Below are positions 12,895 to 25,100 of a stretch of 64,000 nt of DNA, piece after piece. Source of the stretch: Straminergon stramineum (Eukaryota > Streptophyta > Bryopsida > Hypnales > Calliergonaceae); contig OY987273.1 of the NCBI GenBank assembly GCA_963920665.1, positions 16,556,501 through 16,620,500 on the forward strand, given 5' to 3'. Position numbers and translations under genes: made by a program. Each line of letters begins with the position of its first letter. The first letter of the stretch is position 1. Below the pieces are notes generated by a model. The model ran no database searches. It saw only the letters and a list, made by a program, of their open reading frames with translations, and was not told the origin of the DNA.

Positions 12895-14212
12895 TGTCAC
12901 ACACACACCTCCATCTCCGTGGGGTGCCCGAAGTGCTTTAGTGAGCAAGGGGGACCTTGGGGGTGACTTCCCAAGTCTTGCAATAGGTTAAGAAGGGAGA
13001 AATGAGACACTCCCGAGCAAACAAGGCGCAATAGCGCCTTGTTTATGAAGAGCATAGTGTCATGTCATACATTCTTGGAAAGTTCTTGAGAATATTCTTT
13101 TAACTGTCCAAAGAACGTGTGATTTGGACTCGTAGGCTAGAAGTTATGACTGTGCAAAGTTGGAGGTATCCTGGTGGCGCCAGGACACTCAAAGGCTAGG
13201 TGTAAGGGGTTCTTAAGGAATCACTCAAACAAACATGGCATGTAGCATATCATTGGAAAGCTAAAAAGACAAAAAACCTATAATGTCAAGCATTACAAGG
13301 TTCTAAGGCATGAGACAAAAGTTATGGCCAAGAGAAGGGCCGTGGTGAAGGCGTGATGCCACTCCCGGTGAACCCGAATCTTTGGAGGGCCATAACTTTG
13401 TGAGAATTTATCCAAATGGGACAAGTGATCAGTTCATCGGCATTTACTCGTAGCGTAGATATCCGAAATGGTCTCGCATATGGGATTTGAATCCCTGACA
13501 ACAAAGTTATGCCGTTTGGAAGTTCGAGAGTCCAAACGGAGTAGGAACTTGGGGATTTCGGTTGGAAACGGGTGGTCTTCCAAAACCCAAGGGGGTTTGG
13601 GAAGTCGCTTTGACCCACAAGGGGGGGGGCTACCGAAGACTACAGAGAGTACTATAGGAGGGTTTGGTCTCCCTCTTCACTCCCTCTTGGAGCCTTGGTG
13701 AGTCCTGGTGACTCATGGGTGGTGATGTAATTTCACCATCGGCCTCAAGGCTCCTTGGGACACTTATATGTGTGTCTCAGGGCACCGGTTGGTTGAAGTC
13801 CCACTCCTTGCTAGGCCTTTGGTAATGTGTCTTGAGTTGTGAGTCTCGATTAGTGTTGGTGTGAGAGTAGCAAATGCACAACGGGCCTAGTATGAAGTGG
13901 GGTGACAACCAAGGGCGGTTAGGACCGTGGTGAATAGTGCCACCACGAGTCCTAGCACAATAAGATGGAAGTTCTGCCCATGTCACCAAGTGACATGCCA
14001 AGTGCCACGAGTGGGGTGCGTACTAGAAGTCCTAGGCACCAGGACTTCGCAATGTGAGTTGGAAATGGGAACTAGTGCTGTGAGTGAGTGGCATGTGCAG
14101 TGCTAGTAGTTAGGCCTAAGTAATACCGATATTAGAGCGTGGTGAGCCTTGAAAGCTATGAAGGGCTCTTGAAGCGTGGTTGGAGTTGTAAGGTGTTACT
14201 AGGGCCGCAACA
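12895..14212 (+). mobile_element. Solo LTR, copy 1 (TG...CA, TSD CCCTT)
   Basis: The element starts TGTCAC and ends GCAACA, is 1,318 bp long, and is flanked by the perfect 5-bp duplication CCCTT (12890-12894 and 14213-14217). Removing it and one duplication joins two parts of a gene A exon into one frame (GVPNARPRVDIVFFD spans the site), which proves it is an insertion. It is similar over its whole length to the element at 39654-40775, including a hairpin after TCCCGAGC. No internal retrotransposon coding region is present, so recombination to a solo LTR is the simplest reading. Confidence 0.85.
13019..13044 (+). other. Perfect hairpin in solo LTR copy 1
   Basis: Arms AAACAAGGCGC and GCGCCTTGTTT (11 bp, perfect) enclose the loop AATA. 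It follows TCCCGAGC, as does the different but equally paired hairpin of the second LTR copy. Confidence 0.8.
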
Positions 14213-17136
14213 CCCTTGGTCTAGCGTTTGGCACGCCATAGAACATGCGAGGCTTTCCCCCTAACATCTTCCAACATATAGTAGATCAATTAATACAGAT
14301 AGAATATAGTTGATGTTCATATAAACTCAAAAATATAAATGAAGGGTCAAGTTCCAATGAAAGATCATTACCTTCTTGAGAAAGGCCAAGACCTCTTTGT
14401 ACTAGGTCAAATTCTTGGACTCCATGTTATCCTTGAGGTCCATGATGGATATGTTGAGGATTAAGTCCTCGGACTTGGTCAAATCATCTTCCGTGAGGAC
14501 AATGGCTTGTGTTACATGAGTGATGACATCTTCGGTGAGCTAGGACAAAGTGGCCTTCCTCTTCACTCCGCTCTAAGATCCACCTTGTATTTAAGAGCCC
14601 CGGTCCACTGTAGAGGAAGTGAGGTTTTGGGTGTTGGCTTCCACCTTCTTCTTGCCTTTATTCTTTGCCTTCTCCTCCTTCTCCTTTTCCTTCTCTTTCT
14701 CCTTCTCCACCAATTTGGCCAATCGCTTTGCTTCCTTCTTCTCCTTGGCAGTGAGAAGAACTTGGACCTGCACCTCCTTCTTCTTGTCATTTACATCCCT
14801 CTTTGCAATGGCCTTCTTCCTTTGCTTGTTCGTCATGCCCGAGAACTCGTCCACGTCCAAATTGATGGCCCCTTTGCCATCCAAAGATGCCTATAGCTAC
14901 ACCTCGGATGGATGAGTGAATGCTAAGTTGCAGTCTAGATACCACGCTCCAACATTGAGATGAGCCGTGGTGAATGTTCAGAGTTGGTTCAGCATGAAGA
15001 TGCAGTCAGCCGAACTTTGGTCTAGCCATGTGGACAAGAATGGAGGCAAGTCCTTCTATTTGATTGCACCCTTTCCTTCTAGCTCATTCTTGAAGTACTT
15101 GTAGCAGAGAGACCTCCAATGATTAGAAGCAAGTGGTGAGGTGGAGATGCAAATCGAAAGACTAGAACCACTATATCCTCTACCATGAAGATTGATTTAG
15201 GCATCATTGAAGTATTAGAACAGTAGAAATATTCGAGAACTCTTGAAGACTTTTATGTGACCACTAGATCCATGAGAAACCATATTCAAGCAATTTCGGA
15301 AGACATGCAATTATTTTGACTTTGTGTTATGTAGACACTTACCTGAAAAGAACCCTTTGAACCGCTAAGTTTGACCCCTCATGATTCATGAAGGAGTCCC
15401 CTTTCTTGAAGTAATTCCCTCCTTTGAAGTACAATCCAAAGCCTTGGTCTAAAATTTTCCTCCTCCATTCCTCCACATATTCTGGTAAAGTCTAAAGCTA
15501 TTGCCAGACAGTCATGTCAATTTTGAGGTTGTCCTATTTGACCACCCCATCAAAGTACTCCACTACTACATCCTCGATTTGTACAAATTGTAGAATACAA
15601 TTATTATCTTTTGTGAATCATAGAAATGAATTTGTAATTACCTCCTACATTTTGTGATTTTTGACAACGTACATAATCATTCAATTGTAATCCATGATTA
15701 ATTAAGTAAGTGCACTTACCCCTGCATACCAAACGCACTTGTTTAAGAAAGGTCCTAGGTGTGTTTTGGAGACAAGCTTGGCTAGAAATTTCTTGGCTTC
15801 ATGAGAGGGTAGTGAGGAGTTCCACCATTGCAAGAATTTGATCTTGTGTTCAACGAAGGTGTTGCAAGTGGCCACCATTTGTAGTTTCTCCAAGGTCATT
15901 TTGGGCACCTCATTGGAGCTCCAATGCCTCTCCACCTATACTAGAAAAAAAATCGTCTCAAATCTCTAAATCAAAGGCCAAACAAAAGCAAACATTATAT
16001 TGTTTTTTGGAATATGGGTTCTCACCTCTTCTAGGAATCTGGCCCCATGAGCGGGATTGGCCACTGTCAACAACTTGATCATCTTCACATATAGCTTGAA
16101 ATTCTTTTCCTTGGCCCCCCTACCCTCATGGTATGAGCGAACCTTTCTTGAGTCTGCTCATCGGTATGTGTGGTCTTGTGGTATCTCTAAAGCATTGCAT
16201 CTTCCGCTAGTGCAGTTTCATGCTCACCTACCCAAATTCATGTCAAATACAAAACAATACAGTTATATAGGAAATGGAATAAATCAAGAAAGATCAATGA
16301 AAGACAACGAAATCATTTTGTCATTACAATCTCACCTTGAAGACAAAGGAGGTGAACACCTCTTCTGGCATGGAGTACTACATCTTCCTTGTTGGTTGCG
16401 CAATACATCTTATCCTCTCTAATGGATGCAACATTTCATTAAACCTCTCCATGGGAAGTTGGCCATACTTTTGAACCCAATACAAGGTATGCACCAAGTT
16501 TGTGTTCACATGCAAATCCTCTATGGATTTGCATGGTTTTAAGTAGACAATGCATCAAATGAGAAATTCATTTAGAAACAATAGAGTAAGATGGAACCCC
16601 CCAAAAGAACAATTTTCAAATTACAATGGTAGGCAATTACTCACTCATTAATGTTGTGCATAACCTACAATATGAGCTCAATCTTTCCTTTTGTGTCCAA
16701 GAGTATGCAGTCCACTGTATAATGCCAATTTAGTTTTGTAGAATACATCCTAGAGATGACGTTCATCTAGGCCAACCGTTGATGGTTTCCATCACACATG
16801 AAGAATTTGAGAAACTTTAGTGTGAGCTCGGAATCCATGTACTCTTCGAAAATAAGGTTCTTTTGTTTCCAAAGAGGGTCCCATTCCTCCATCTAACACA
16901 ATATTCATTATTTTAGGAGGTTTAGACTCTCTCAAAATAATGTTATCCATTTAGATGCTAAAAACTGAGATTTTGTTTTAGCCAATTTAGGTTGACAAAT
17001 GTTAAGTTTATTAATTCGAAAGTAGAATTTCCATTAAAATGAGAGTTTTTAGGGTTAGTAAGCCCCGCATTACATTTTGTTCATTGCGAGAGGAAAACTC
17101 CGATTCATATAAGTGAAGTTCATGTCCTAGACTAAA

Positions 17137-17252
17137 CACCAAGTCATGACCTCTGCAGTTGGTTGTAAGGAGTTGTATATGTCATTCAAATGGTCCGGGT
17201 TCGATTCCTATTGAATTCGTCTGAGCACACGATCTGTACACATGACTTGGTG
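17137..17252 (+). mobile_element. tRNA-like SINE or tRNA-derived fragment
   Basis: GGTTCGATTCC at 17198-17208 matches the pol III B box. About 35 bases upstream, TGCAGTTGG (in 17151-17165) resembles an A box. The segment is enclosed by the inverted repeat CACCAAGTCATG (17137-17148) and CATGACTTGGTG (17241-17252). It does not fold as a complete cloverleaf by eye, so a functional tRNA is unlikely. Confidence 0.4.
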
Positions 17253-17688
17253 CTGCTAAGTGAGATTTGCAAGCAGGAAAGTTGTAACAACCAACCCAAC
17301 CCCTACCCAAAATGTGACAAGTGCTTTACATGTTAACAAAATAAAAGGTGGGTATACCCACTATCCTTTTGGTCGAAATGGATGTACAATTTCAAATGAC
17401 ATATATACAACAATAATTATCTAAACAACTTCATTGAATAATATTGAATATCAAACACCATAAGAAAATACATATAATAATACTATATGTACTTGCAATT
17501 GTTCTATACACACATAATATATTCTTGCTAACATATATGCAATACCAAACAATAATATAAAATCAATCAAGTGAACCCTATTTCATGTACTATAAAATTT
17601 TAATTCCAATTACTACACAAATAATGACGATGTGCTACTACATTATTACAAAATGTGTAGTACATATACACAACCATATCTTTGGTTA
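17253..17688. other. AT-rich spacer, no gene seen
   Basis: It holds no family-like reading frame and lies downstream of the DUF7869-like gene. Confidence 0.5.
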
Positions 17689-20529
17689 TTAAGTGTACGA
17701 TGCGAGACTCTGGTTGATGACTTCATTTTGAACAACCGGAATCTTGATCAAGCAATGGATGGTGTCCTTCCTTATAGTAGAACTCCATGTTGTCATTAGA
17801 GCGTTTGTGTGCTCCCAAACCGGTGACTCAATTTCATCGACCTTCCAACGCAAACCTCTATTGCTATCCCATCTAGTGTAGTTGTCTTGAACTTCCCTAC
17901 TTCTTGATGTTGGACGGAAATACTGAATGAGGATGCAATTCGGTTTCTCTGGATTACTGTTTGGATTTGACAATGTCCTTGCAATCCAAATAGGTTGACT
18001 GTCACCATCCGCAAGGCGAACTGCAACAAAGTACCCAATGTATAAATCACGCCCCACCCTAAACGATGGTTCTGGATGACCAGATCGAGGCCCAACGTAC
18101 GCTTCATCCTCCGCAAACTCTTCCTGGTCCTCGCCATCATCCCCTAATGGATCCACTCGTGTTCGTTGAACACGTGTTTTGGGCCAAAAACCGTCCCGCA
18201 AAACTGTAGAGCTTAGTAATAGTTCTTGCATTGCTACCCTCACATCACGCCAATAGTGAACCAAATGCTCATACCGCCTTCGGTATTCTCCAGTAACATC
18301 TGCATTATACAAGTTCTCCCAGCACTTCTCAAATCCAGATATACCTTTCACAATGTCATTGGAGCCTTTCATTTCCATAGGTTGGATTGGCATTGGTACT
18401 CCACGGGGCCACTGACTTTGCCCTTCATCATCTTCTTTCCACAACTTAATGGGCCTACCATTTTTCCCTTTCCAATCTACATCAATGCACTTCAACTTGT
18501 AATTCATGACTGGAATTCCATCTGAATCTAGGTAGAACTTCACTTGTTGTGGCTTTGTGTGCCCAATTAGAATATCGTCACCATCAATAAATGAACCAGC
18601 AATGAACCCCTTGAAATCGGGCACCTCTTCAATTAGATGTGGGATAGTAGGAATGGATTCTACATCCATGAACGACTTCATGAGTGCAAGGACAGTCAAA
18701 AAACTCTCCTTCTTCAAAAGCATAGTCCATCTCCCAAACAAAGCATCTATGTCGTCATGAGTATGACCAACAATCATGAAACTCACATACACTTCACGAA
18801 AGATCTTGTTCGCGACTAGTAGAGACCAAAAACAATATACATATCTATTTTTGTTGTCCCCGGTGGCATTGTCCATTTGCACGTTCAGAATAGGCGGTAA
18901 TGGCATTGCTGGAAGTAAAGGTTCTGGTGATGGGGGTAGTGATGCTAGATACATTTCCTTATTCTTGAGCACTGCTCTAAACAAAGATGTCGCCCTTGCA
19001 TTTTTAAACAACTTCTTGGAAGCTGACTTCAATGCTTCTTCAAGGTCTCGCAACAACTTTGCCATTGACCCAATGGTGTAATTTGAATCATGCTTAAAGA
19101 GATCCAAACCATAATGTGTGTAGCAGACATCAGCATGACCATGCACAATCATGCCAATGACAAACACAGGCAACTTCGTTAAACCATCAAGGTCCTTACT
19201 TTTATGGGAAAAGACTGGAGAAGCTGTTTTTGCATGATCCATCTTGTCGTGCATGATTGTAAGACATTCATGTGGAGATGTTTGAGACCAATATCGGTTC
19301 GCATAATAGAGCTCCCTATGTGCGCGAGCCTTGGCAAGGTGTTTGTCTAGCCTCGTCGACCACAACAGAGCACTTTCAGACCCAGAAAGAGCACCCTTCA
19401 TGAGCTCACGTAATTTGTCAAAAACAACGCATCGAGCAAAGTTGTCTCCGAGTTGCTTCACATCATACTCAGGGAACTTAGTAGACCTGATCTTGCTCAA
19501 GTTCAATGTTGAAACCTCCTTCAGTCCAAAAGCCACATTCACTTTGTTGATTTTTGCCATGTGACCCTTCCACTAAAACATAGTCAGTAGAATTTTTGAC
19601 ACGATTGTTTCTCCTAATTTGAGCGTGTGGGATTTATGTGGCATGTGATCCGCTTCCTTTTCCAAGATGCACTTCAAAGTTATAGACGCTTGTTCCGTAT
19701 GTTGCTTTGGCTTCAACATTCCCAAATTACCATGGTCCTTGGCTTCCCGACCATCCTTCAAGGCGTATTTTTTGTAGCGGTAGAATGTAGACTTTGGAAC
19801 CCCAGCAATATGCATCCACGCTCGCATGCACATGTCTATCTCATCTATCATGACCACCCTTCTCCCTCGTGAATCACGATGCATCTGCCTATATACTTTA
19901 GTCTTGAGATACGCTCTATGCTTGAACGTTGAATTTTGGTACATGCGAAGTCGGAAAGCTCGAATCTTCTCTCTTGGAAACGGTTGGACACAGTTTTTAC
20001 TACAACAAACTTTGCTTGACACCATATTGATGGACTCTTGACTGAGGAGGTCTTTCATTTTGATGCATGTCTCATGCGACGGCTTTTGAATAGTACTTGA
20101 ATATGGTCGGCTACTCTTCGATAACAGTGGATTTGCACGAATCGCTTGGAGATAGTTGTAATTATCCCTAATTGCATGGTCATGCAGACTTGCCCCACGA
20201 CAGTGCACAAGCTTAATATCCCAGGCTACTAAAGCACGTACCCGCTCTTGGGGGATGTCTTCTTGAGAATGAGTCTTTAAGATGCGTACTACCACATGAG
20301 TGTCCCCATGGGAACCATCAGCACCGAGGACTAGATCCGAGTTCACACTGTGGCAAATGCCTTCACCAACAGGAGTTCCCGCATTGTTGTATAGAGTAAC
20401 AACACTTGTATTCCAACATCGTCTTGAAAATCCTTCACACTCTGGAATGTCAACCTCCATTTCGTCTTGCCCTTACACTTCATCATCAGACCAGACAATA
20501 CTGTCGAAGGGGACGTCTTCGGAACTCAT
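17689..20529 (-). pseudogene. DUF7869-like protein, probable transposase of the palindrome element
   Basis: Starting at the ATG at 20529, one uninterrupted frame of 947 codons runs to 17689, broken only by TAA at 20475-20473 and TAG at 19575-19573; both can be former Gln codons (CAA, CAG). The upstream half has a Cys motif (SKVCCSKNCVQPF) followed by a basic region; the downstream half has NVQMDNATGDNKNRYVYCFW and then FMIVGHTHDDIDALFGRW. These two blocks are the hallmark of DUF7869-type proteins as I remember them; conserved acidic residues and the H-x-D pattern suggest a DDE/RNase H-like fold, but that is inference. DUF7869-like proteins often occur as repeated families in non-seed plants and oomycetes. 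Palindrome cluster I lies just upstream (20740-21554), where a promoter or transposase-binding region would be expected. The frame is so well kept that the copy seems young. Confidence 0.6.
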
Positions 20530-20739
20530 TTTACCTGTACCTGTACATACGAATAATGTGGTACCGAGTTATACATGAATGCTCTCGAATAAAGAAAATA
20601 GAATAAGGTATTCAAATTGACTATAATAGGTAGAGTCACCCTAAATAGGAAACACTGAAAAGTACATTAAAAAGTCTAAAAACGAAAGTCTCCAAGTTAT
20701 ATTCAGATCTATTAAGCTTGACAAATCGATTTAATCTGG

Positions 20740-21373
20740 TTAGATTGACTCGACCTAATCTGTACAATGTACGAATCAATACCCAGACAATAAAAATAGT
20801 AGATCATTGAAATTTTTTAAAAGTATTTTCAACCCATATTCATTAATAACACGATTGACACATCTATGACTTATCCGGAATGTGTCAATTTAGAAATGGT
20901 TTTGTTCATTGGTTGAAAGTGACGTGCAGTTTAGGTTGTCTCGACCTACAAGCGCACAATCAGTTTCTGAGGACTCCATCTTTAATGGACATGAAGATTA
21001 TCGTTATTTGCAATTACCAACAATTCAACGACATCAATTAAATTGATAAAGCAGGTTAGGTTGACTCGACCTAATCTATAAAATTACAAAATCAATACCC
21101 AGACAAAAAACAAAGTAGATCATTGTTAATTTTAAAAACAATTTAGAAACAATATTCATTAATAACATGATTGACACATCTGTGATTTATCAGGAATGTT
21201 TCAATTTTAAAATGGTTTTGTTCTTCGGTTAAAAGCGACGGGAACTTTAGGTCGGCTCGACCTAAAAGCGCAAACGAAGTTTCTAAGGACTTTGACTTTG
21301 ATGGACATCCAGATTCTCGTTTTGCAATTAAATCAATTAAGTCAATAGAGTAGGTTAGGTCGAGTCGACCTAA
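20740..21373. repeat. Tandem duplication of about 310 bp
   Basis: The stretch from the palindrome at 20740 is repeated from 21056, with shared phrases such as CAATACCCAGACAA, GTAGATCATTG and ATTCATTAATAACA. A third, partial unit starts at 21355. Each full unit carries two palindromes. Confidence 0.8.
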
Positions 21374-21554
21374 TCTGCACAACGTTCAAATGGAGATCTG
21401 AATAATAAATAGAAAATAACATATCTGTCAACTTCAAGTGCTCTCATAGTTAAAGTAGCAATTATAGTCTTCATCCATTTCAAGTAGACTCAACCTGATC
21501 TGTATGCATGAATCGAATTGTTTTCATGTGGTCATTTAGGTCGACTCGACCTAG
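20740..21554. repeat. Palindrome cluster I (six copies of TTAGGTCGAnTCGACCTAA)
   Basis: Copies: 20740-20758, 20931-20949, 21056-21074, 21247-21265, 21355-21373 and 21536-21554, with a decayed copy near 21481-21497. The copies at 21355 and 21536 are nearly perfect. Most differences from the consensus are C/T or G/A, for example TTAGATTGACTCGACCTAA at 20740. The first four lie in a tandem duplication of about 300-316 bp (20740-21055 and 21056-21354), so the spacing alternates near 190 and 110-125 bases. The cluster lies upstream of the DUF7869-like gene. Confidence 0.9.
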
Positions 21555-22130
21555 ATATCCTGGAATATCCAGAAGACTTAGTATTACTTCATTCTGTTCA
21601 AGTGTTCGCATTTCTCGGCGGTTTTATCGGGGCTATGGAAAACTAAGCTACTCACTCCAGCTTCAAATCCGAAAACTGCAACATTGATATAGAAAGTCCA
21701 GCAGTCGTCGATTCAATGCAAAACAACATTGACATACAACACAACGAAACAACAGACAAACAATTCATTGTGATAGATTACTCACTTCGAGAAATGAAAA
21801 CCTGGAATCAATTGACTGAAAACCTCAATGCAAACCACAAAAGTGTTCACAGATCCTTACTCAAAACGCTAAACTCTACCTTTACGTAGCTGTTTACACC
21901 TACAATCAATGAGGAATGCAACAAGCAACCTTCAAAAAATGGAACCAAATTGTATCGAAAGGATGAAACAGCACGCGGAGGAGCAAACAAAAATCGGAAA
22001 TGAGAGAAAGAATACCCTAACCCAGACATGCATGGAAGTGGACGACTTCTTGGCGGAAAAAAAGAAGCGGCAAGTGAAGAAATGAAGTTCGAATTCTTCA
22101 ATGGCTAGCTGTCAATATCGTTTGTTTACT
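21555..22130. other. Non-coding stretch beyond cluster I
   Basis: No family-like frame and no further palindrome is seen. The short minus-strand open frame at 21847-22101 has no recognisable feature. Confidence 0.5.
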
Positions 22131-25100
22131 ATAAAATCCACTACGTCGTTTACTTTTTTATTTCTAAAGTGTCATGGACAGCTATTTTCTATTTAAAAAT
22201 CTATTACCCTCTTTCTGGTCAACAGTATTGTAGAGATTCATTTTCTATTTCAGAGAAAGTCCTTTAGTTTTGTCAGTTCCACGAAGTCCCTCTCATTAAT
22301 ATGATCAGTGGGACCTTCTTATTACTTTAGGCAACAATATTTTGGGATATACTCAATGCTAATTTTTAGGCAGCATGGATTGCACATGGTACTTAAAGTA
22401 GAGGAGTCTATTATGAATTTTTGTCATTACCCAGGGAAAAAAAACATTTTCGTCTCATGTATATATTCCATTCCTCTTACCATTACAGTAGGAACTCCAA
22501 ATCTTTTTTAAACTAGAAATATGTTGGGACCACAACTCCATGGAATCCAACGCTACTTTTTCACTATTACGTGTACCTTTTACAGTTTGAGTTTGAGTTT
22601 TTTTAGTAACAATTATAGATACAGTTTAGGGTTTTAGGGTTTAGGGTTTAAGGCTTTTAAGGGTTTAGGGGTGCAGGGTTCAGGTTTCGTGGATTTTTAG
22701 GTCATGAATGGTCATTTTTGTCTTACAACTCTTAAGTCAAATTTTATGATGTGGATGATTAGATTTTGTTTTAGTGTAGGGAAGTCCTTTCCATGTAAAT
22801 TTGAAAACTAAATACGGAAATTCTAAATGATCCTCATTTCTTTCATTGGAAAAAATTAGAACCATAAAAATGTAGTAGGGCCTTTTCTTTGGAATTTTTT
22901 TTTTTGTAATATGAAGTATTCGAATTTGTATCTTTAGGTGATTAGAGAATAATAACACGTACATGTTCTAAAAGCATAAAGAGTACTTTACCAAGTTTTA
23001 GATTATGTTAAGAGCTATATTCATGTTTTTAAAATATATTATGAAGATTCCTAAGAAGTGAAAGATGACTACACATACACTCTCATTATAGAGACTATAC
23101 TTATAGGAAACATATAGTTTTTGCAAACAGACATTATACAAGAAAAAAATTTATGAATTACTAATAATTAAATGACAAATGAAGTGATTATTTTAAAGCT
23201 ATTTGAAAATCTTGTACATATTTAAACCCTATTTCATGAAAGGCAAATGAACATGAAATTCATATGTTCAGCAATTATAGGTAGTTGTATTCTCTTATGC
23301 CAATTTAAAAAAGAGTTGGAAGCAATTAAGCAAAAACTATTTACATATCGGGACATCCAAATTCTAGATTTTTTAATTTATGTCCATTGGTGTAAACTTT
23401 GCATTCTTCGTATTGTTTCTCTATGCACAATGTAAAATGGTGGAAAAAATAGAATGTAAGTACTATTTATAATTAACTAACACAACTAATAGAAATGTAT
23501 AATTTCAAGTAGAAACTGTGAAAGGAAGTGACCCAAGGCGTTAAAAATATTGACAGTATCTAAAGGTCCTTCAAAGTTGAAGACTGTAGGTAGTACTCTT
23601 TCTTTAAATTATATTGTGAGACAAATTACTTAGGCATCTTCTTTATTAAAAGAAAAAATGCTTTAGAGGACAAGACATAGAATTCATAGGAAAATCTATA
23701 GGAAATATGTAATCTACATTTTCAAGATATAGGAATTTCTACAAAGTTCTAGGAACATTGATGTTGTATTGTATGTATTTAAAAAGTTACAATAGAATCC
23801 TACACAAAGATGAAGTATAAGCATAGGCACTTCAAAAATGTAGCTTGTACATTGAAAAGTTTTTTAGGGACTAGACATTCATGCACACATTCAAATAATG
23901 AAGTTCAATTATAAGTTCAAAATACTAGAATGAGTGAACAATGGTGTAATATTTGCGGTGAAGGTACAATAATTTGAAATGAAGCAAAGTAAATAACCAA
24001 AAAATTGTGTGAACAAATTTTGTTGAACATTAAGTTATTTCACATTTTCATAATGCTAAATAATTAAATAGTATCATAAATTGAGATGCACATAGAAGAT
24101 TAGGCTTCAAAACATTCCAGAATTAGTAGAATTGGGAAATGCTTGTTTACATACAACAAAACTAAAATTTGTTGTACTCACTAACACCCTATTCTTCATA
24201 CTCTCAGACATGTAAGTGGTTCCATGAGTAACATGTGAATCATGTTTTTAGAAGCACTATGGCTTTATATTATTGTTTGTTATTGCAAATATGTTAGCAA
24301 GACTAGATTCTATATTTACAAAACAATTGCATGTACATATAGAAGGTTACATATGTCTAAGATAACATAAAATGAATCATTGCATTGCACTATTGCATTC
24401 ATTCCATTAGAATCCAATCATTCATGGCTTTAGGTGCCACATATGTAGTTATGATGATTTATTGGAAGGAACATTTTGTATTGAGTGCAATATTAGGAAG
24501 AAGTAAATGACCAATTGAAATACTTTGAATTTTTCTTGTATACGGTTTAGATTTTCTTTAGTTTTCCCTTCGAAAATGTGCCACTCTACATCTTTCTTCT
24601 TACTTCATTACTATAATATCTACAAAATTCCTATTTCTAAATTTGTGCTTATTGTAAAAATTTACCTTACATTTAATATTGTAGCGAGAGTGATCCTTTC
24701 ATAGAAAAAGAACTAAGCTCGTAATTCTTCTATTCATTTGAATGAAATAAAAATTATTTATTCCAAGGAAGTAATTATGTTGTAACTAGTAAGCTCTCAT
24801 ACTACCTTAAATATGGTCTACAGTGAACTTTGTATACTTTATGGTGGGTAAGATAAAGGCTACTGTAAATCTATGCTGATTCCGTATTTTCCCACTTCAT
24901 AATTCCATGATGAATTCCATTATGAAAGAAAATGAAACTAGTAACTATGAGATAGCTTGAAACGTTTTGCACATTGTGTGGAGCAACATGTTCCCCTATT
25001 TTTTACAAGTGCTCTACATTTATGATTTCATCAATCTTAGTACTCAATTTCAATGTGCTCTCATTCATACATACAATAAAGCTATTATTGCAAAGCAATG

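Larger units (their letters stand above)
11396..16892 (-). pseudogene. Multi-exon ParB-like / DNA-methylase-like gene A, split by a solo LTR
   Basis: Likely exons on the minus strand, approximately: 16892-16641, 16545-16336, 16227-16026, 15935-15720, 15590-15343, 15135-14372, 14269-14213 joined to 12894-12600, 12494-12222, 12148-11931 and 11836-11396. Most ends carry GT-AG signals, such as GTAAGT after 15720 and 15343. The N-terminal part has CDGNHQRLA, then NVI and a later NINE, matching the G-x-H-R and N motifs of ParB/Srx-type domains. Exon six holds a Lys/Glu-rich coil. The C-terminal part looks like an N6/N4 DNA methylase: VDIVFFDFLENLP near motif IV, PWRGARKK, GDLVLDCTTSTSQ as motif I, then SASITACHGTGLHIVALEEN. 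Motif IV lacks the usual DPPY. About 17 in-frame stops, 13 of them TAG, occur; shifts lie at a G run near 16115 and a C run near 12310. Function is inferred from the family only. Confidence 0.55.

Noticed and set aside
13322..13701. Open frames inside the solo LTR at 13.3-13.7 kb
   Set aside because: They lie within a non-coding LTR, and are not conserved in the related copy at 39654-40775.
14507..14915. Plus-strand Leu/Phe-rich frames at 14.5-14.9 kb
   Set aside because: They are the antisense of the Lys/Glu-rich exon six of gene A.
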